Part shown: piece by piece, positions 20,921 through 32,061 of the stretch
Position numbering within the stretch: position 1 is the first letter of the stretch
How the letters are laid out: the number at the start of each line of letters is the position of its first letter
Assembly: GCA_958510825.1 (NCBI GenBank)
Contig: OY294049.1
Coordinates: forward strand, 29,072,620-29,136,619
From: Brachypterus glaber
Taxonomy: Eukaryota > Arthropoda > Insecta > Coleoptera > Kateretidae
Direction: 5' to 3'
Length of the DNA: 64,000 nucleotides
The notes under the pieces: generated by a model
Seen by the model: only the letters and a program-made list of their open reading frames with translations
The model's database searches: none
Told to the model about the DNA's origin: nothing
Made by a program: the position numbers and the translations under genes

Positions 20921-22958
20921 CTTTGATGAATACGTACGCATTTATATTGATGACATATTGATTCTGTCACCAGACATCGATACTCATTTAGAACACTTGG
21001 ATCGAGTGTTAACCCGGCTTTCTGAAGCTGGATTTACACTTCGCCTAAATAAGTGTCACTTTTTCCGCAAAGAGATCAATTTTTTAGGCTACATTTTGTC
21101 GGAAAAGGGCATCCAAAGCGACAGCTCACGAGTAAGCGCGATTGTCGATTTCCCCACTCCACAAAATGTTAAACAGCTGCAAGCCTGGTTAGAGCCCCTT
21201 TTTGCTCTTTTACGCAAAAAAAATAGGTGGTCTTGGGGCCCAACTGAAGCTCAGGCGTTCAGTAGTGTCAAGAACATGATCCGGAAGGAGGTACTTCTGT
21301 ACCATCCAAACCATGCTCTATCTTTCTGGGTCCAAAAGGACAGTAGCGACGTCGGTTTAGGCGCCCAGTTGTTTCAGATGGTAGAGGGGCACAAGAGGGT
21401 CGTAGCTTATGCGAGCAGGGTTTTACTTCCCCGTGAACGGAATTACTGCTCGGCGGAAAAAGAAGCACTCGGTTTGGTTTGGGCTATAGAAAAGTGGAGA
21501 ATGTTCCTGGTCGGAAAACACTTTTATTGTCTTACCGACAGCAGGGCCATTACGTATTTAAATACTTGCCGCCTTCTGACCCCTAGACTAACCCGATGGT
21601 GTCTCTTCCTACAGGAATACCACTTTACAATTAAGCATGTTTCAGGGAAAGACAACATCGTTTGTGGCACCCTAAGTCGATTTCCGAACACCAGACTGTC
21701 GGTGCCACCAGACAGGTGTTTTCAGATACTGAACATCCAACTTGACAGCGTTTTCTGTCGTAGCCTGAGTTCGATATCAGAGGATCAAAAATCTGACCCA
21801 AAACTGGCGCTTATACGTCAAAACGTTGAACAGGACCCAGGTGGAAACGCTCGTTTCGTCATACATAACGACGTCCTTTTTATGCGGAAATCGCACGACA
21901 AACCTTGTCTGTTGTGCGTTCCCAAAAACCGTGTTAACGATTTTGTTAACGCTTACCATGCTGGAATGGGCCATTTCGGAGTTTTTAAAACTCATGCCGG
22001 CATACGCAGAGAGGTTTGGTGGCAAAACATGTCAAGGGACATCAAACGTCAAATTAAGACTAAGCTTGCTAAGTCCGGTCCGCTGTCAGATCCGCCCCTC
22101 CAGGCTATAATACCTGAGGGCCCCAATGACCTTGTGGCCCTGGATTTTTACGGGCCCCTGCCAAAATCACGGGGTGGGGTCGAATATATTTGTGTCGTAC
22201 TCGACGTGTTTACAAAGTTCGTCACTTTGTATGCGTTGAAAAACGCAACGACCAAGGCAATCTTAAAAAGATTGCAAGACGATTACTTTGTGCGTCACTC
22301 CACTCCCAAACGGATCTTGACCGACCACGGAACTCAATTTACTGCCGAGGCCTGGTCAGGGACTCTAGAACCTCTAGGAATAAAGGTGATAAAGTCCTCA
22401 ATCCGACATCCGGCCAGTAATCCGTCAGAAAAGGTGATGATAGAGCTGTCTAGACTTTTCAGGACTTTCTGCGCAGACAAGCACAAAAGATGGGCATTAG
22501 AAATTGGAAATTTTACCAACCTTTTAAATAATATTACCCATATATCCACGGGTTATTCCCCAAAAGAACTCCAAACAGGGGAACTACCTGATCTGCCCCT
22601 CAGAGATCTTATCGATTTTCCGGATTTTCCAGGTATCGAAAACCTTGATAACCACGTCAAGTTATATTTTGCAAGGGAAAGCCTTCTTGCCAGTGCGGTT
22701 CGTAGGAACGCTTACCGAGCTAAAAAACCTCTACCAGATTTTCAAGTCGGAGACATGGTGCTTTTAAAGGCCAATCCGGTTTCTTCCGCCCTGGAAGGGC
22801 GTATTAAAAAATGGATGTTACTTTTCGAGGGGCCATATAAAATTAAAAAAATTTTAACTACCGCAACATATATCCTAGTTCACGTAAACTCTGACACAGA
22901 AAGGGGGATGTTTCACGCCTCCCACCTTAAAAGATATAATTCGGAATCGGAACCCTAA
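20898..22958 (+). pseudogene. Gypsy-C RT-RNase H-integrase with two internal deletions
   Basis: A long frame of about 686 codons. RT active site IDDI (YIDD) near residue 18, LNKCHFF and FLGYIL. The connection jumps from KQLQAWLE to PLFALLRKK, so about 20 residues of the usual LG..N.YR.FI segment are missing in frame. RNase H (WVQKDSSDVGLGAQ, LTDSRAITYL) has Lys/Asp wording in its first motif. In the integrase finger the His pair is present (HAGMGHFGVFK) but the Cys pair is gone: the sequence passes from RDIKRQIK to KTKLAKSG. Core residues D (LDFYG), D (TDHGTQF) and E (NPSEKVM) are present. It ends with a C-terminal domain like that of Gypsy-D. Confidence 0.87.
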
Positions 22959-23060
22959 ACTACCCCTAATTTTTTAAAATAATTTACGCAAGTTTAAGGG
23001 CAATAGTTATATCTCACCATCCTTTAACTTTTAAAATGTTGTCGAGCTAAGGGGAGTAGC
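22959..23060 (+). other. Gypsy-C 3' leader and polypurine tract
   Basis: Short non-coding stretch ending CTAAGGGGAGTAGC directly before TGTGGTAAAACACA. Confidence 0.5.
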
Positions 23061-23596
23061 TGTGGTAAAACACAATATTACCTGATTTAAATTTGTATTC
23101 CTTTTAAATCTGCTTTTGTTATTGTCTGTCAGAACACCCCCAGCAAGGTGACCTCCAACAATTTATATTTAGGGAATTTTCATTACAAATCAAATTTAGG
23201 TTACTTACCTATAATATTGATTTGATAAAGATTGACATTATTCTTTGACATACGACGAACTTCGCATAATCATTTTTAATTATTTCTCTCATCCTTTGGG
23301 ATAATCTATTTATTATTCTATAAATAGTATCCTGGTGTTTAGGTGAGTGTTTATTAATTAGTATTTTTACCGAATATTAATTGTTTTCTGTTTAGTTTTA
23401 ATTAGATAATTTCCATGCTGAAGGTGTCCTGTCGACCACCACTTGTAACCAATTATTGGCAATATACGTTGAATGATAACCACTGCATTTTCATACACCT
23501 ACGACCCCATCTGAAAAACCAAGGCGCCCAATAAAAATACGGTTCTTCTGCAATACTCATCGCTAAATATAAATTCACCACAATCAACTATTAACA
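23061..23596 (+). repeat. Gypsy-C 3' LTR (inferred limits)
   Basis: Starts with the palindromic tip TGTGGTAAAACACA, comparable to the Gypsy-D tip TGTGGCGTTTTAGCCACA, and ends CAACTATTAACA, comparable to the Gypsy-D CAACTATCACA. It has an AATAAAAA signal near 23530. No second LTR is in the window, so the limits rest on these similarities. Confidence 0.55.
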
Positions 23597-24713
23597 AAAT
23601 ATACCATTTTTTTAAAGATCTTTTTTTTAAAAGCAAAAAAATAAAAATAAATTTTTTTCATTTTTTTTATTTTTTTTTTACGAAAAACAAAGAAATTAAA
23701 AAAAAATAAAAAAATTAATTTTCGAAAAAAAAAATAAAAAAATCAATTTTTTTTAAGATCTTTTTGACAAAAAAATTACCTCTCATTCTTATTACGCTTT
23801 TTATATCTATACGACCGTACCTAGCAACGTAAATGAGAGGGGGTATTATATTGTAAATCGTCTGTGCAAGGCGTCAGTAAGGCGTCTTAAAAAAGATGTC
23901 TTAAATACGTTACCTTTTGTAACATACGACGTCGTTAGGACGTCTTCAAGATGCATATACGGCGAAAACCGACGTTCTTAAGTCGTCTTGAATGACGAGC
24001 TACGACATCTTTAAGATCTCTTTAAGTCATCTTTGTGCTGTCTGGGTACACGGGTTCGGAAGTCGCTCGACTTTAGTAACAAAAGTATATCCTGGGGAAG
24101 TCGCAAATTCCCGTTTAGTAAAAAAAGTATATTCTGGGGATATCCATCGTAAAATGGTGCTATATCCCAGATAGCACAAGCTTATACAATGGATTTAATT
24201 TATAAATCTTATAAACAAAAGTAAATTATCAAAATTAAATTCATAGGTTTGTTTTATTGGAGGGTTAAAAGAACCTGATAGATGATCCTCTGCGGGTGAA
24301 GTTTGGGTCATGGAGAATAAATGGCTGTATGATGTCCATATTTTTAGGTTTACTGGCAAAACTTTGTGTAAGCTTTTCGAACCGGGTGAGAATTGGCATT
24401 ATAGCATGGATATCCCTAGAATATATTCTACGGATATATCCGTTTTGAGATTTCCGACGTCGGAAATCTGGGGATATACATCCCCAGGATATCCGATTTT
24501 ATCTATAGATATCCGTAGGAGATCCTCAGGATATACTTCCGAGCAGTATGTCCTGAGGATATACTGTACGTCTGTCGTAAAGATACTACTAGTTATGTAA
24601 AAATGTCCCCGACAAAAGTACCTATCAAATAGTATTGCTTTTATTACTTTAGTTGTGAAATATTGCTATTAGCAGCTTGCACATAGGTGCAAGGTATTTA
24701 AATTTAGGTTAAT
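23597..24713. other. Non-coding A/T-rich and palindromic region
   Basis: 23597-23780 is nearly all A and T runs. 23870-24010 has imperfect repeats of the GGCGTCTTAA/GACGTCTT type. 24030-24178 is bounded by inverted GTGCTGTCTGGGT and CCCAGATAGCAC and may be a small MITE. 24400-24580 is full of GGATATCC and GGGGATAT palindromes. No gene was recognised. Confidence 0.45.
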
Positions 24714-24800
24714 CAGGTCTATTCACGTGCGTAAACAATATTGCTATTTTGGCAATATCGGCAAAAACAGCAATATTGTTTACGCACATGAATAGACCTG
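24714..24800. mobile_element. 87-bp hairpin MITE with 3-bp TSD
   Basis: Two 32-bp arms with one mismatch (tips CAGGTCTATTCACGTGCG and CAGGTCTATTCATGTGCG) around a 23-base loop. AAT flanks both sides. The tips match those of the element at 31802-31952. Confidence 0.75.
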
Positions 24801-25104
24801 AATAGTTCCACAAAAAAAATAAAATCCACTTTTGTTGGGGACATTTGTACATAATTAATAACTTATCTTTAAATTTTTCAAAAAGTACTATAGTATATTC
24901 AACTTCCAGATGAAGTAAGCGTAAACAAACGCACGGATTTAGTGACAGGGGAAACAAAATATTTCTATATAACGGTCCATTGCAATGCATTGCGCAATGC
25001 GCATTGTACGCTTCATTGCAAGTGCTCACGTACTGACGTATAATTTTTTACATCCCTATTCTCGCAACATTCGAGTGTTTTAACCAATCTTTTTAATTTA
25101 ATAT
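24801..25104. other. Non-coding interval, nothing recognised
   Basis: A/T-rich; the only pattern seen is a small GCATTGCGCAATGCGCA palindromic run near 24993. No frame with family resemblance. Confidence 0.4.
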
Positions 25105-25935
25105 ATCCTTATCCCGGACAACATTTGCTATTTCACGTGTAATTCATTTTGACATCATGTAATAATTTTCTCTGAGTTCTCGAACGCATACAGATGACTC
25201 CTCATTGTAAAGTCATTACGAGATCATGTCATGAAGATCTAGCAGCGGTCTACGGAATGCGCAAATTTTAAATTAACCGCGAAATTTAAATTGACCGCGA
25301 AAATAAAATTAAAAAAAAAAAGAAACACACCTTTTTGCTTATATCTTGAAAACCAGATACCAAATAAATAACGAAAAAATCAACCCCCCCTAGACATACA
25401 CCCCCACATAAATCCATTTTCAACAACTTGAGGACACCGGGATTTTCCCACTGGGAACTTCCCAGTGGGAATTTTCTCCATACCAATCCGATAATGTGTA
25501 TCGAATTAGCTGACCAGTAAGTTAATTACTAGTTATTACCAGTAGTATATCCTTATAAAGACAGCTGCATCTTAATACTAGTATTCCTTTATTCGTTTAA
25601 AAAGTTTAGTTAGTGGTAGAAAATAACATGTGGCACCACCTATCGCATAACGCTGTCAAGTGCACTGAAATTGAAACATTACCGGAGCCTGCACTATTCG
25701 GCAATTGTTCTCAATCGAGTCCCGGGCAACATTTGCTATTTCACGAGGAAATCATTATGACATCATTTAATGATTTAACGTTAAATGTATACACCTCATA
25801 ACAAACTCACAACATGATCACAAAATCTTGAGATGTGCTCATCATGATGTTCGTATGAGTACAAAACGTGGAAATCATAACATGATGCTCTCATGAGGCC
25901 TGTATGAGTTTATGAATGTTGTCCGGGATAAGGAT
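25105..25935. mobile_element. 831-bp TIR transposon, copy A
   Basis: Perfect 21-bp terminal inverted repeats starting ATCCTTATCCCGGACAACAT (25105-25125 and 25915-25935); AT at both edges may be the target duplication. The interior is non-coding, with a CCCACTGGGAA/TTCCCAGTGGG hairpin near 25443 and a second internal copy of the left-end sequence (CCCGGGCAACATTTGC near 25721). A second, right-truncated copy is at 36087-37742. No transposase. Confidence 0.8.
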
Positions 25936-26072
25936 CAATTCCTTTCAATCAATGCAAAAGTCATTTTGGTAGGGATTTTCTCATTGATTATGGAAAATCC
26001 TGTACTAGAGCAGTGAAAACTGTCTATGTTGTAATCTATAGACTGCAAGTTGCAATTTGCAAAATCTGATAG

Positions 26073-26272
26073 TAAAATGGTCGGTAAATGGTTGGCAATA
26101 TGATTGGCAAAAGAGCGGCAAATGATCATCGTTTGATGATCTTAAAATGGTCGGTAAATGGTTGGCAATATGATCGGCAAAAGAGCGGCAAATGATCATT
26201 CTTTGATGATCATAAAATGGTCGGTAAATGGTTGGCAATATGGTCGGAAAAAGAGCAGCAAATCGTTTGACC
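26073..26272. repeat. 70-bp tandem repeat, about 2.8 units
   Basis: Units start TAAAATGGTCGG at 26073, 26143 and 26213. The first two differ by about four bases; the third diverges after about 50 bases. It is followed by a G/C-rich palindromic tract (26280-26375) of CGGCGG and GCCGAC motifs. Frames through this block are repeat artefacts. Confidence 0.8.
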
Positions 26273-26399
26273 GTAGGCAACTGTCTCCTATTGACGGCGG
26301 GCCGCCCATCAATTGCCGACGGCGGACCGCCGTCACACCGTTGGCATGCCGACGGTCGGCCTCTGGATGGCCGCCGAACCATTGTTTATTGGGAAGCTA

Positions 26400-26643
26400 T
26401 TTAAAAATTGATCGGATTGAAAACAACCTAATTTTAGGGGGTTTCCATGGACTGAAACTCGCCCGTTATGCATTTTGATTATTTAAATTTGTTTGATTGT
26501 TTTAGAGTTGTAAATTCAAAAAAAAACATTTGTTTAAAAAAAAACACACAAAAAAACCGTTTTAAAACAAAGCTAGACTTTATAAAAAAAAACAAATTTG
26601 TTTTTTATTAAAAAAAACACACAGTTATAAAAAAAACAAATTT
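26400..26643. other. A-rich low-complexity interval
   Basis: Runs of A interrupted by ACACA and TTTGTT; no gene or structured repeat recognised. Confidence 0.4.
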
Positions 26644-27276
26644 GTTATTTATTAAAAATTAACACATTTTTTATTGTAAAAGTCATGTATGAAGGATGAC
26701 AGTTTATAAAAAAATATTTATTTAATTTAAAACGGTTTTTTACAACTGAGTTGTAACAACTCTATTTAATTTTAATTAATAAATTTAAATATATTTAGGA
26801 TAAACATACAATTTTTTTTTGTTTTTCGTAAAAATAAAAAAAAAATTAAAAATATTGAAATTTTAATTACGTTTAATAAGATTTGATACGTTGCTTTTTT
26901 TGCGGCCAGGCATCATAAACAGACTTCATAAATTTGACACGTTAGAAAAGTGAGGTTATGTTATTTATTAAAAATTAACACATTTTTTATTGTAAAAGTC
27001 ATGTATGAAGGATGACAGTTTATAAAAAAATATTTATTTAATTTAAAACGGTTTTTTACAACTGAGTTGTAACAACTCTATTTAATTTTAATTAATAAAT
27101 TTAAATATATTTAGGATAAACATACAATTTTTTTTTTGTTTTTCGTAAAAATAAAAAAAAAATAAAAATATTGAAATTTTAATTACGTTTAATAAGATTT
27201 GATACGTTGCTTTTTTTGCGGCCAGGCATCATAAACAGACTTCATAAATTTGACACGTTAGAAAAGTGAGGTTATG
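26644..27276. repeat. 316-bp tandem direct duplication
   Basis: Two units, 26644-26959 and 26960-27276, nearly identical by eye except for A/T homopolymer length. Each ends TGCGGCCAGGCATCATAAACAG...GAGGTTATG. Such low divergence implies a recent duplication or an assembly duplication. Confidence 0.85.
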
Positions 27277-27675
27277 TGACTGAAGTTTTAACTCCTAAAC
27301 TCGTTAACAGTTGGTGTATAATCTATATATTTTATTATTTCGCGAAGAATAAAGTATTTTGAAATAAAAACTAATAAAAACTAATAAAAACTATTGAAAA
27401 CAGTCTCTAATTGATCCTACAATACAAAAGTTGTCATTTTTTGAATATTTTCACAAAAAAAAAAAACAAAAAAAAACCAAAAAAAAAAAAAAAACACAAA
27501 ACAAACTAAAAAAAACAAGCCTTAAAAAACAGTTTTTTTTACAACTCTAGATTGTTTAAATTGGCAATAAATATATTATAATAAAAATTTTGCATTTTAT
27601 TTAGCCAAATTATTATAAAAATGATTCGTTATACCACACTCCAAAATAAAGAGTCTATTGTCCCGCAGCCATGCC
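27277..27675. other. A-rich non-coding interval
   Basis: Contains an A/C-rich stretch (27455-27530) and nothing recognisable as a gene. Confidence 0.4.
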
Positions 27676-27713
27676 GGTCGGTAATACAGAGTTCGGACTC
27701 TGTATTACCGACC
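27676..27713. repeat. Perfect 17-bp inverted repeat with TCGG loop
   Basis: GGTCGGTAATACAGAGT, loop TCGG, then its exact reverse complement. It lies 35 bases before the hAT-type MITE. Transcribed, it would form a strong hairpin. Confidence 0.8.
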
Positions 27714-27748
27714 AGTTGCGACCGTGTAAAACTGCATGCGGTCAACCG

Positions 27749-28724
27749 CAGTGTTGCCAATTTGATGATTTTGGCACCAGGTCTGGTGGTTTTGAAAACC
27801 CATTTTACACTTTTCGTGGTAACTGGTGCCATGTGTAAATTCTGGTAACTTGCAAATGATCTGGTGACAAATCTGGTACTTTTGGAATTTAAATTTTAAA
27901 ATTGGGTAAATATTTAGGTATTTGTTATCGCCTTCTAGAAATCTATTATTATCGCCACCTAGAATCTGTTATTAAGATTACTTTCTTAATCTATAATCTA
28001 CTGCTTTGATTAGATGTTATTTGACGTGTTTAATGACATCAGTTGCTGATATACCTACTGTAGGTATATGGTCGGTCTTTTACTTTAAGGTAATTTTAAC
28101 TTTCAAGGATAAATATTTGGTATGAAATACCACATTTTAACCAAATATTGGTAAAAATATCTTGAAATGGTTTATTTTTCTTACTTTAAACAATTTTTGC
28201 TTGGGTTACTTATTATAGGTATACAAGTTTAGAGAGAAAACAAAATATATAGAGAGCTCAATCCACAGAACACTAGGCTGGCTCAATCATTCGAGATATG
28301 TAGTTATACTTTAACGCACGGATCTGTGGCTACGGGAAATATGTTAGGAATGTGTGTGCAAGTGAGAGGCCCGTTGCAGACACACACACCTTAAAACGCT
28401 TTTGACGGAAAGAAGAGAGCGCGCATGATTCCTCCCCCTTTCGTCGGAGACTTTGTGTCATGCGGAGAACTATAATAATTAAATAGTTTAAAATTCAAAT
28501 TTTGTATTTTTTTTTGTAATGTGTAAAAGGTTAATAGATGGCACTCAGAAGGCACACATAAAATAAAAAAATAAATAAAAATGTAAATTTCGACTTATAA
28601 CTCAAAATTTGAACCTCAATATAGTGTTTTTCTGGTGTTTTTAGCTGTTTCCAAATCTATTGACTTCTGGTGCTTTTGAGTTACTTAATTTTACACTTTT
28701 CACAAAATTGGTTTGGCAACACTG
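27749..28724. mobile_element. hAT-type non-autonomous element (976 bp)
   Basis: Inverted ends CAGTGTTGCCAA (27749) and TTGGCAACACTG (28724) with the exact 8-bp target duplication GTCAACCG at 27741-27748 and 28725-28732. The CAGTG tip plus the 8-bp duplication is the hAT signature. Subterminal TCTGGTG motifs recur near both ends (for example near 27780, 27858, 28632 and 28668), as expected for transposase-binding repeats. No transposase frame. Confidence 0.9.
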
Positions 28725-28807
28725 GTCAACCGTTTGTTTACGAGGGAGCACCTAAACTTTATACAAATGCGAGGGGTGTCTCACCGCCAAAATTTTGTAC
28801 ATGTATT

Positions 28808-28920
28808 GTCAAAAATGCCAAATATTGTCAGTAATGTCAAGTAATGTCAAGTAATGCCAAGTAATGTCGAGTAATGTCAAGTAATGTCAGGTAATATCGA
28901 GTATAATCAAGTATTTTAAG
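28808..28920. repeat. (GTAATGTCAA)n array, left, degenerate
   Basis: About ten 10-bp units with substitutions, just inside the left end of the 2.77-kb element. Confidence 0.8.
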
Positions 28921-29378
28921 TATTATTTATAAATTTTTGTACCGAGCACATTACTTTTGAAGTTAGTTTTTTTTTACTGAACACGTTACTTTTGTACGAG
29001 GTTTTGTAATTCGTACTGGCAAAAAGTGTCATAGTGACCTAGAGGTCTGGCTTACAGCCTCCACACCCTTAAACTTTGTAGTTCGCTAATTATAATTATA
29101 ATTATTATAATAATTATTGTTTGTTAGTTTGCCGTATAGGTACTATAGTATGCTGTGATTTAAAATCCAAAGTAATAAATTAGGACTATAAATAAAACAT
29201 TAATAATAAAGATATATCGGTTATTTTTTTGTAAAAAACAGCTTTTTTTTTCAAGAAACGTCGTTTTTCTTAAGACGTCCGAAAAAATGTCCGCTAATTA
29301 GAAACTATCCTTAAAATGTCCGAAAAAAATGAAGATCCGCTAAAAATACTCATAAAAATGTCAAATCAGACTATTATA

Positions 29379-29436
29379 ATCCTGCAGTGTTGCCTATTGG
29401 TGAATAATTATCCGCTAATCGACAACACTGCAGGAT
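29379..29436. repeat. Small inverted repeat with ATCCTGCAGTGTTG arms
   Basis: ATCCTGCAGTGTTG and its reverse complement CAACACTGCAGGAT enclose about 30 bases. Possibly a tiny MITE remnant. Confidence 0.6.
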
Positions 29437-29688
29437 ACAGAAAAATCTGATCACAGTTAGAGGGAGAAAGCAGATTGCACCACTTGTAATCTCACAGGGT
29501 TGAAATGGCTTGATTTGAATATTTTGCACTACGAAATTAAGAACTAAAGGGTTTAAAAGAATAGCAAAACTTCGGTGACATATTTGTAAAACAGCGTCCT
29601 AATTATTAACTCTTTATTATGGTATCCAATAGTAAATAATTATTTGGATATTTTCGAGTGACGTTGTTTATGGACATTTAATGACAAT

Positions 29689-30392
29689 ACCGTACGTACG
29701 GTCCAAAAGTCACCTCCCTCTTAACTTTTAAACGAGTTGAGGTATCGACTTATAATTTGGAACTCAGAAATAAGACAACTTAAACTATCTTTTTGCATAT
29801 ATTTTATATTTTTAGCTCTTAAAATTTGGGCAGGGGGTCTTAGGGAACATTTTTTTTAATATAGAGGAGGTCGTGTGATACATAATTTTAAAGCTTATAA
29901 AGTTCTCTATTCAACTATATTTTTTTATTTTTTTAGATATTTTTTTGAGGGTTTAAAATAGGGTATTTTCGTCAAAATTTGAATAAAAAATTCAAACAAT
30001 TTGTGAAAAGTGAATAATTTTAAGTTGCAAAAATGTAAATTATACTTTTAAACTAATTTTAATAAATATAATTATTATATTAAATTTACAAAATTAATCT
30101 TAAAAATCTCATTTTTTAGCAAAAAAAAATTCTAAATTAAAACCTGAAAAAACGTGTTTAAATTTTTTGGAAATATATGGATAATTTTATAAGCTTTAAA
30201 ATAATGTATCACACGGCCCCGTTTCCATTTAAAAAATGTCCCCTATGACCACCCTGCCTACATTTTAGGAGTTGAAAATATCCAATATATGCCAAAAGAA
30301 AGTTGTCTTATTTTTGGGTTCCACATTTAAAGTGAATATCTCAACTCGTTCAAAAGTTAAGAGGGGTAGGGGTGACTTTTGGACCGCACGGT
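29689..30392. mobile_element. ~700-bp foldback element nested in the 2.77-kb transposon
   Basis: Long inverted arms with tips ACCGTACGTACGGTCC and ACCGTGCGGTCC, followed in both by AAAAGTCACC. The arms remain complementary for roughly 250 bases with indels. The flanks resemble ATA/TA. Non-coding. Confidence 0.75.
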
Positions 30393-30646
30393 ATAATTGA
30401 AATAGGTCTGAATACGGCCCTGTGAAAGTATAAAGAACTCGGTAAAAAATTATATGTATAGTCATATTAAATGTCAAAGCGTTTTTAAAATATCGTGGTG
30501 TAAAGTTAATTTAATAATAATACTATAACCCCAAATCAACAAAATAAATATTTTGAAATGTAGTTTTCGTTAATAGTTATTAATTATAATAGTTATAATT
30601 ATTATATGTTCTTGCTGATATAAGAAATCAAATTAAGGGATCTTTT

Positions 30647-31177
30647 TACCTTCAAATTTTAAAAATAATATTTTTTTAAACATTTTTTATATAGAAAGAA
30701 AAAAGATATCATTGTGAAATTTCGTATGTATATTTATTTATATTCAAAGAATACATTTTTTTTAGTTTTTTAAAGCGCCATTTTTTGGTCATAATTTTTT
30801 TTTGAAATCAGATGAAAAGGATGAAAATTTCTTGGCAAAAAAAATTCAAACATTTTCAAACAAAAACGTCCGCCATTTTGTTATATTTTGACCAAAAAAA
30901 ATTCTTCTATTATGGGCTATAGCGACTTCAATACTGAATAATATCCCGTTTTCTTTTTTTTTTTCAATCGATCCAAACGGCCGGAATCATGGCGACCACC
31001 ATTTTTTGATCTTTTTTTCACAAAATTTTTATGGCCAAAAAATGGCACTCTAAAAAAAAATTTTTGTATTTTTTAAATATAAATAAACATACCTACAAAA
31101 TTTTATGATTATATCTTTTTTCTTTCTATATAAAAAAAAATGTTAGAAAAAAAAATTATTTTTAAAGTTTGAAGGTA
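30647..31177. mobile_element. ~530-bp A/T-rich foldback element
   Basis: Inverted arms start TACCTTCAAA (left) and TTTGAAGGTA (right) and run through A/T-rich sequence that includes GCCATTTTTTGGTCAT and its inverse near the centre. Low complexity limits boundary precision. Confidence 0.6.
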
Positions 31178-31350
31178 GAAAGTTATTCTTACTTTAGTAT
31201 TTTGCGAATTTTACTACTCTACACATTCGCCACTATGCACTCAATATATTTTCGCGCGATATTTTCACGCACGTAATGTCTACGCGCAAGCGTAAATAGT
31301 AAGTACTGTCTACGCACATGCGTATTAGGAGTTAATGTCTGTACTGTCGA

Positions 31351-31497
31351 GTAATGTCAAGTAATGTCAAGTAATGTCAAGTAATGTCAAGTAATGTCAA
31401 GTAATGTCAAGTAATGTCAAGTAATGTCAAGTAATGTCAAGTAATGTCATGTAATGTCATGTAATGTCACGTAATGTCAGGTAATGTCGAAGTAATG
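31351..31497. repeat. (GTAATGTCAA)n array, right, more uniform
   Basis: About fifteen 10-bp units, most of them perfect in the middle. It lies in the same orientation as the left array, next to the right end of the 2.77-kb element. Confidence 0.85.
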
Positions 31498-31801
31498 TCA
31501 GCCAAAGCGTACATGTATTGTCTAAGGTGAAACACCCCTCGTACAAATGTGTCCATTATGATTGGTATCTATTTTGAGTTGATCGGTGACCCCCATTAAA
31601 AACAAAACACCAAAGCAACATAAAAACCAACGTAAACCAACGCTTTCCATTAAAAAAAACACCAAACCAGCAAATAACCAAGCGCATGCGTAGATCGCGA
31701 CAAAAAAATTATAACAGAACTTTAGCTCCCGTGTTAAACGTAGGCAACACAAATTACAAGAAGGTGGAAAGCGCGCTCTGGAGATAGAATTGCGGACTAT
31801 T

Positions 31802-31952
31802 CAGGCCTATTCACATGTACCATTGAAATCTATTCAATATTGACAAAAATTACAATCCCATGCAGTTTTAATACAGTTGACTTAAATGACCTTGCAATTT
31901 TCGTCAATATTGCCACAAATCTCAATATCAATGGTACATGTGAATAGGTCTG
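31802..31952. mobile_element. 151-bp MITE with CAGRCCTATTCAC tips
   Basis: Inverted ends of about 27 bp (CAGGCCTATTCACATGTACC and CAGACCTATTCACATGTACC), flanked by ATT on both sides. Same tip family and TSD length as 24714-24800. Confidence 0.75.
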
Positions 31953-32061
31953 ATTGTCGGTATTATCGGTTTTTGTAAAAATACCTAGTGACATCTAGCG
32001 GACAGTTTAAGTAATAGAAATGGCGCCAGTTTCAAATCCTTAATAAAATTATTGAATAAAA

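Larger units (their letters stand above)
13240..23596 (+). mobile_element. Gypsy-C LTR retrotransposon, split by a MITE and by Gypsy-D
   Basis: Plus-strand pieces at 13240-13678 (end of protease, RT linker), 14462-14536 (start of RT) and 20597-23596 (RT to 3' LTR). Protein homology continues across the MITE and across Gypsy-D. The 5' LTR, gag and most of the protease are absent, because Gypsy-A abuts this point. It is related to Gypsy-D: the two share integrase C-terminal wording (VLLKAN, MLLFEGPY, HLK) and LTR tips of TGTGG type. Confidence 0.8.
28770..31541. mobile_element. 2.77-kb DNA transposon with 8-bp TSD and decamer arrays
   Basis: Inverted ends CGAGGGGTGTCTCACC (28770-28785) and GGTGAAACACCCCTCG (31526-31541), with exact 8-bp TSD TACAAATG at 28762-28769 and 31542-31549. 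GTACATGTATTGTC stands in the same orientation inside both ends, next to (GTAATGTCAA)n arrays. Two foldbacks (29689-30392 and 30647-31177) lie inside. No transposase was recognised. The 8-bp duplication allows hAT, P, Zisupton or similar superfamilies. Confidence 0.8.

Noticed and set aside
26005..26382. 125-codon minus-strand frame rich in Arg, Pro and Gly
   Set aside because: It runs through the 70-bp tandem repeat and the G/C-rich palindromes, and repeats itself (LPTILL, ADHIANH) for that reason; no family resemblance.
31351..31497. Regular short repeats that could suggest a CRISPR array
   Set aside because: The 10-bp units are contiguous with no spacers, the genome is eukaryotic, and no cas-like gene is present. 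It is a simple tandem repeat in a transposon.
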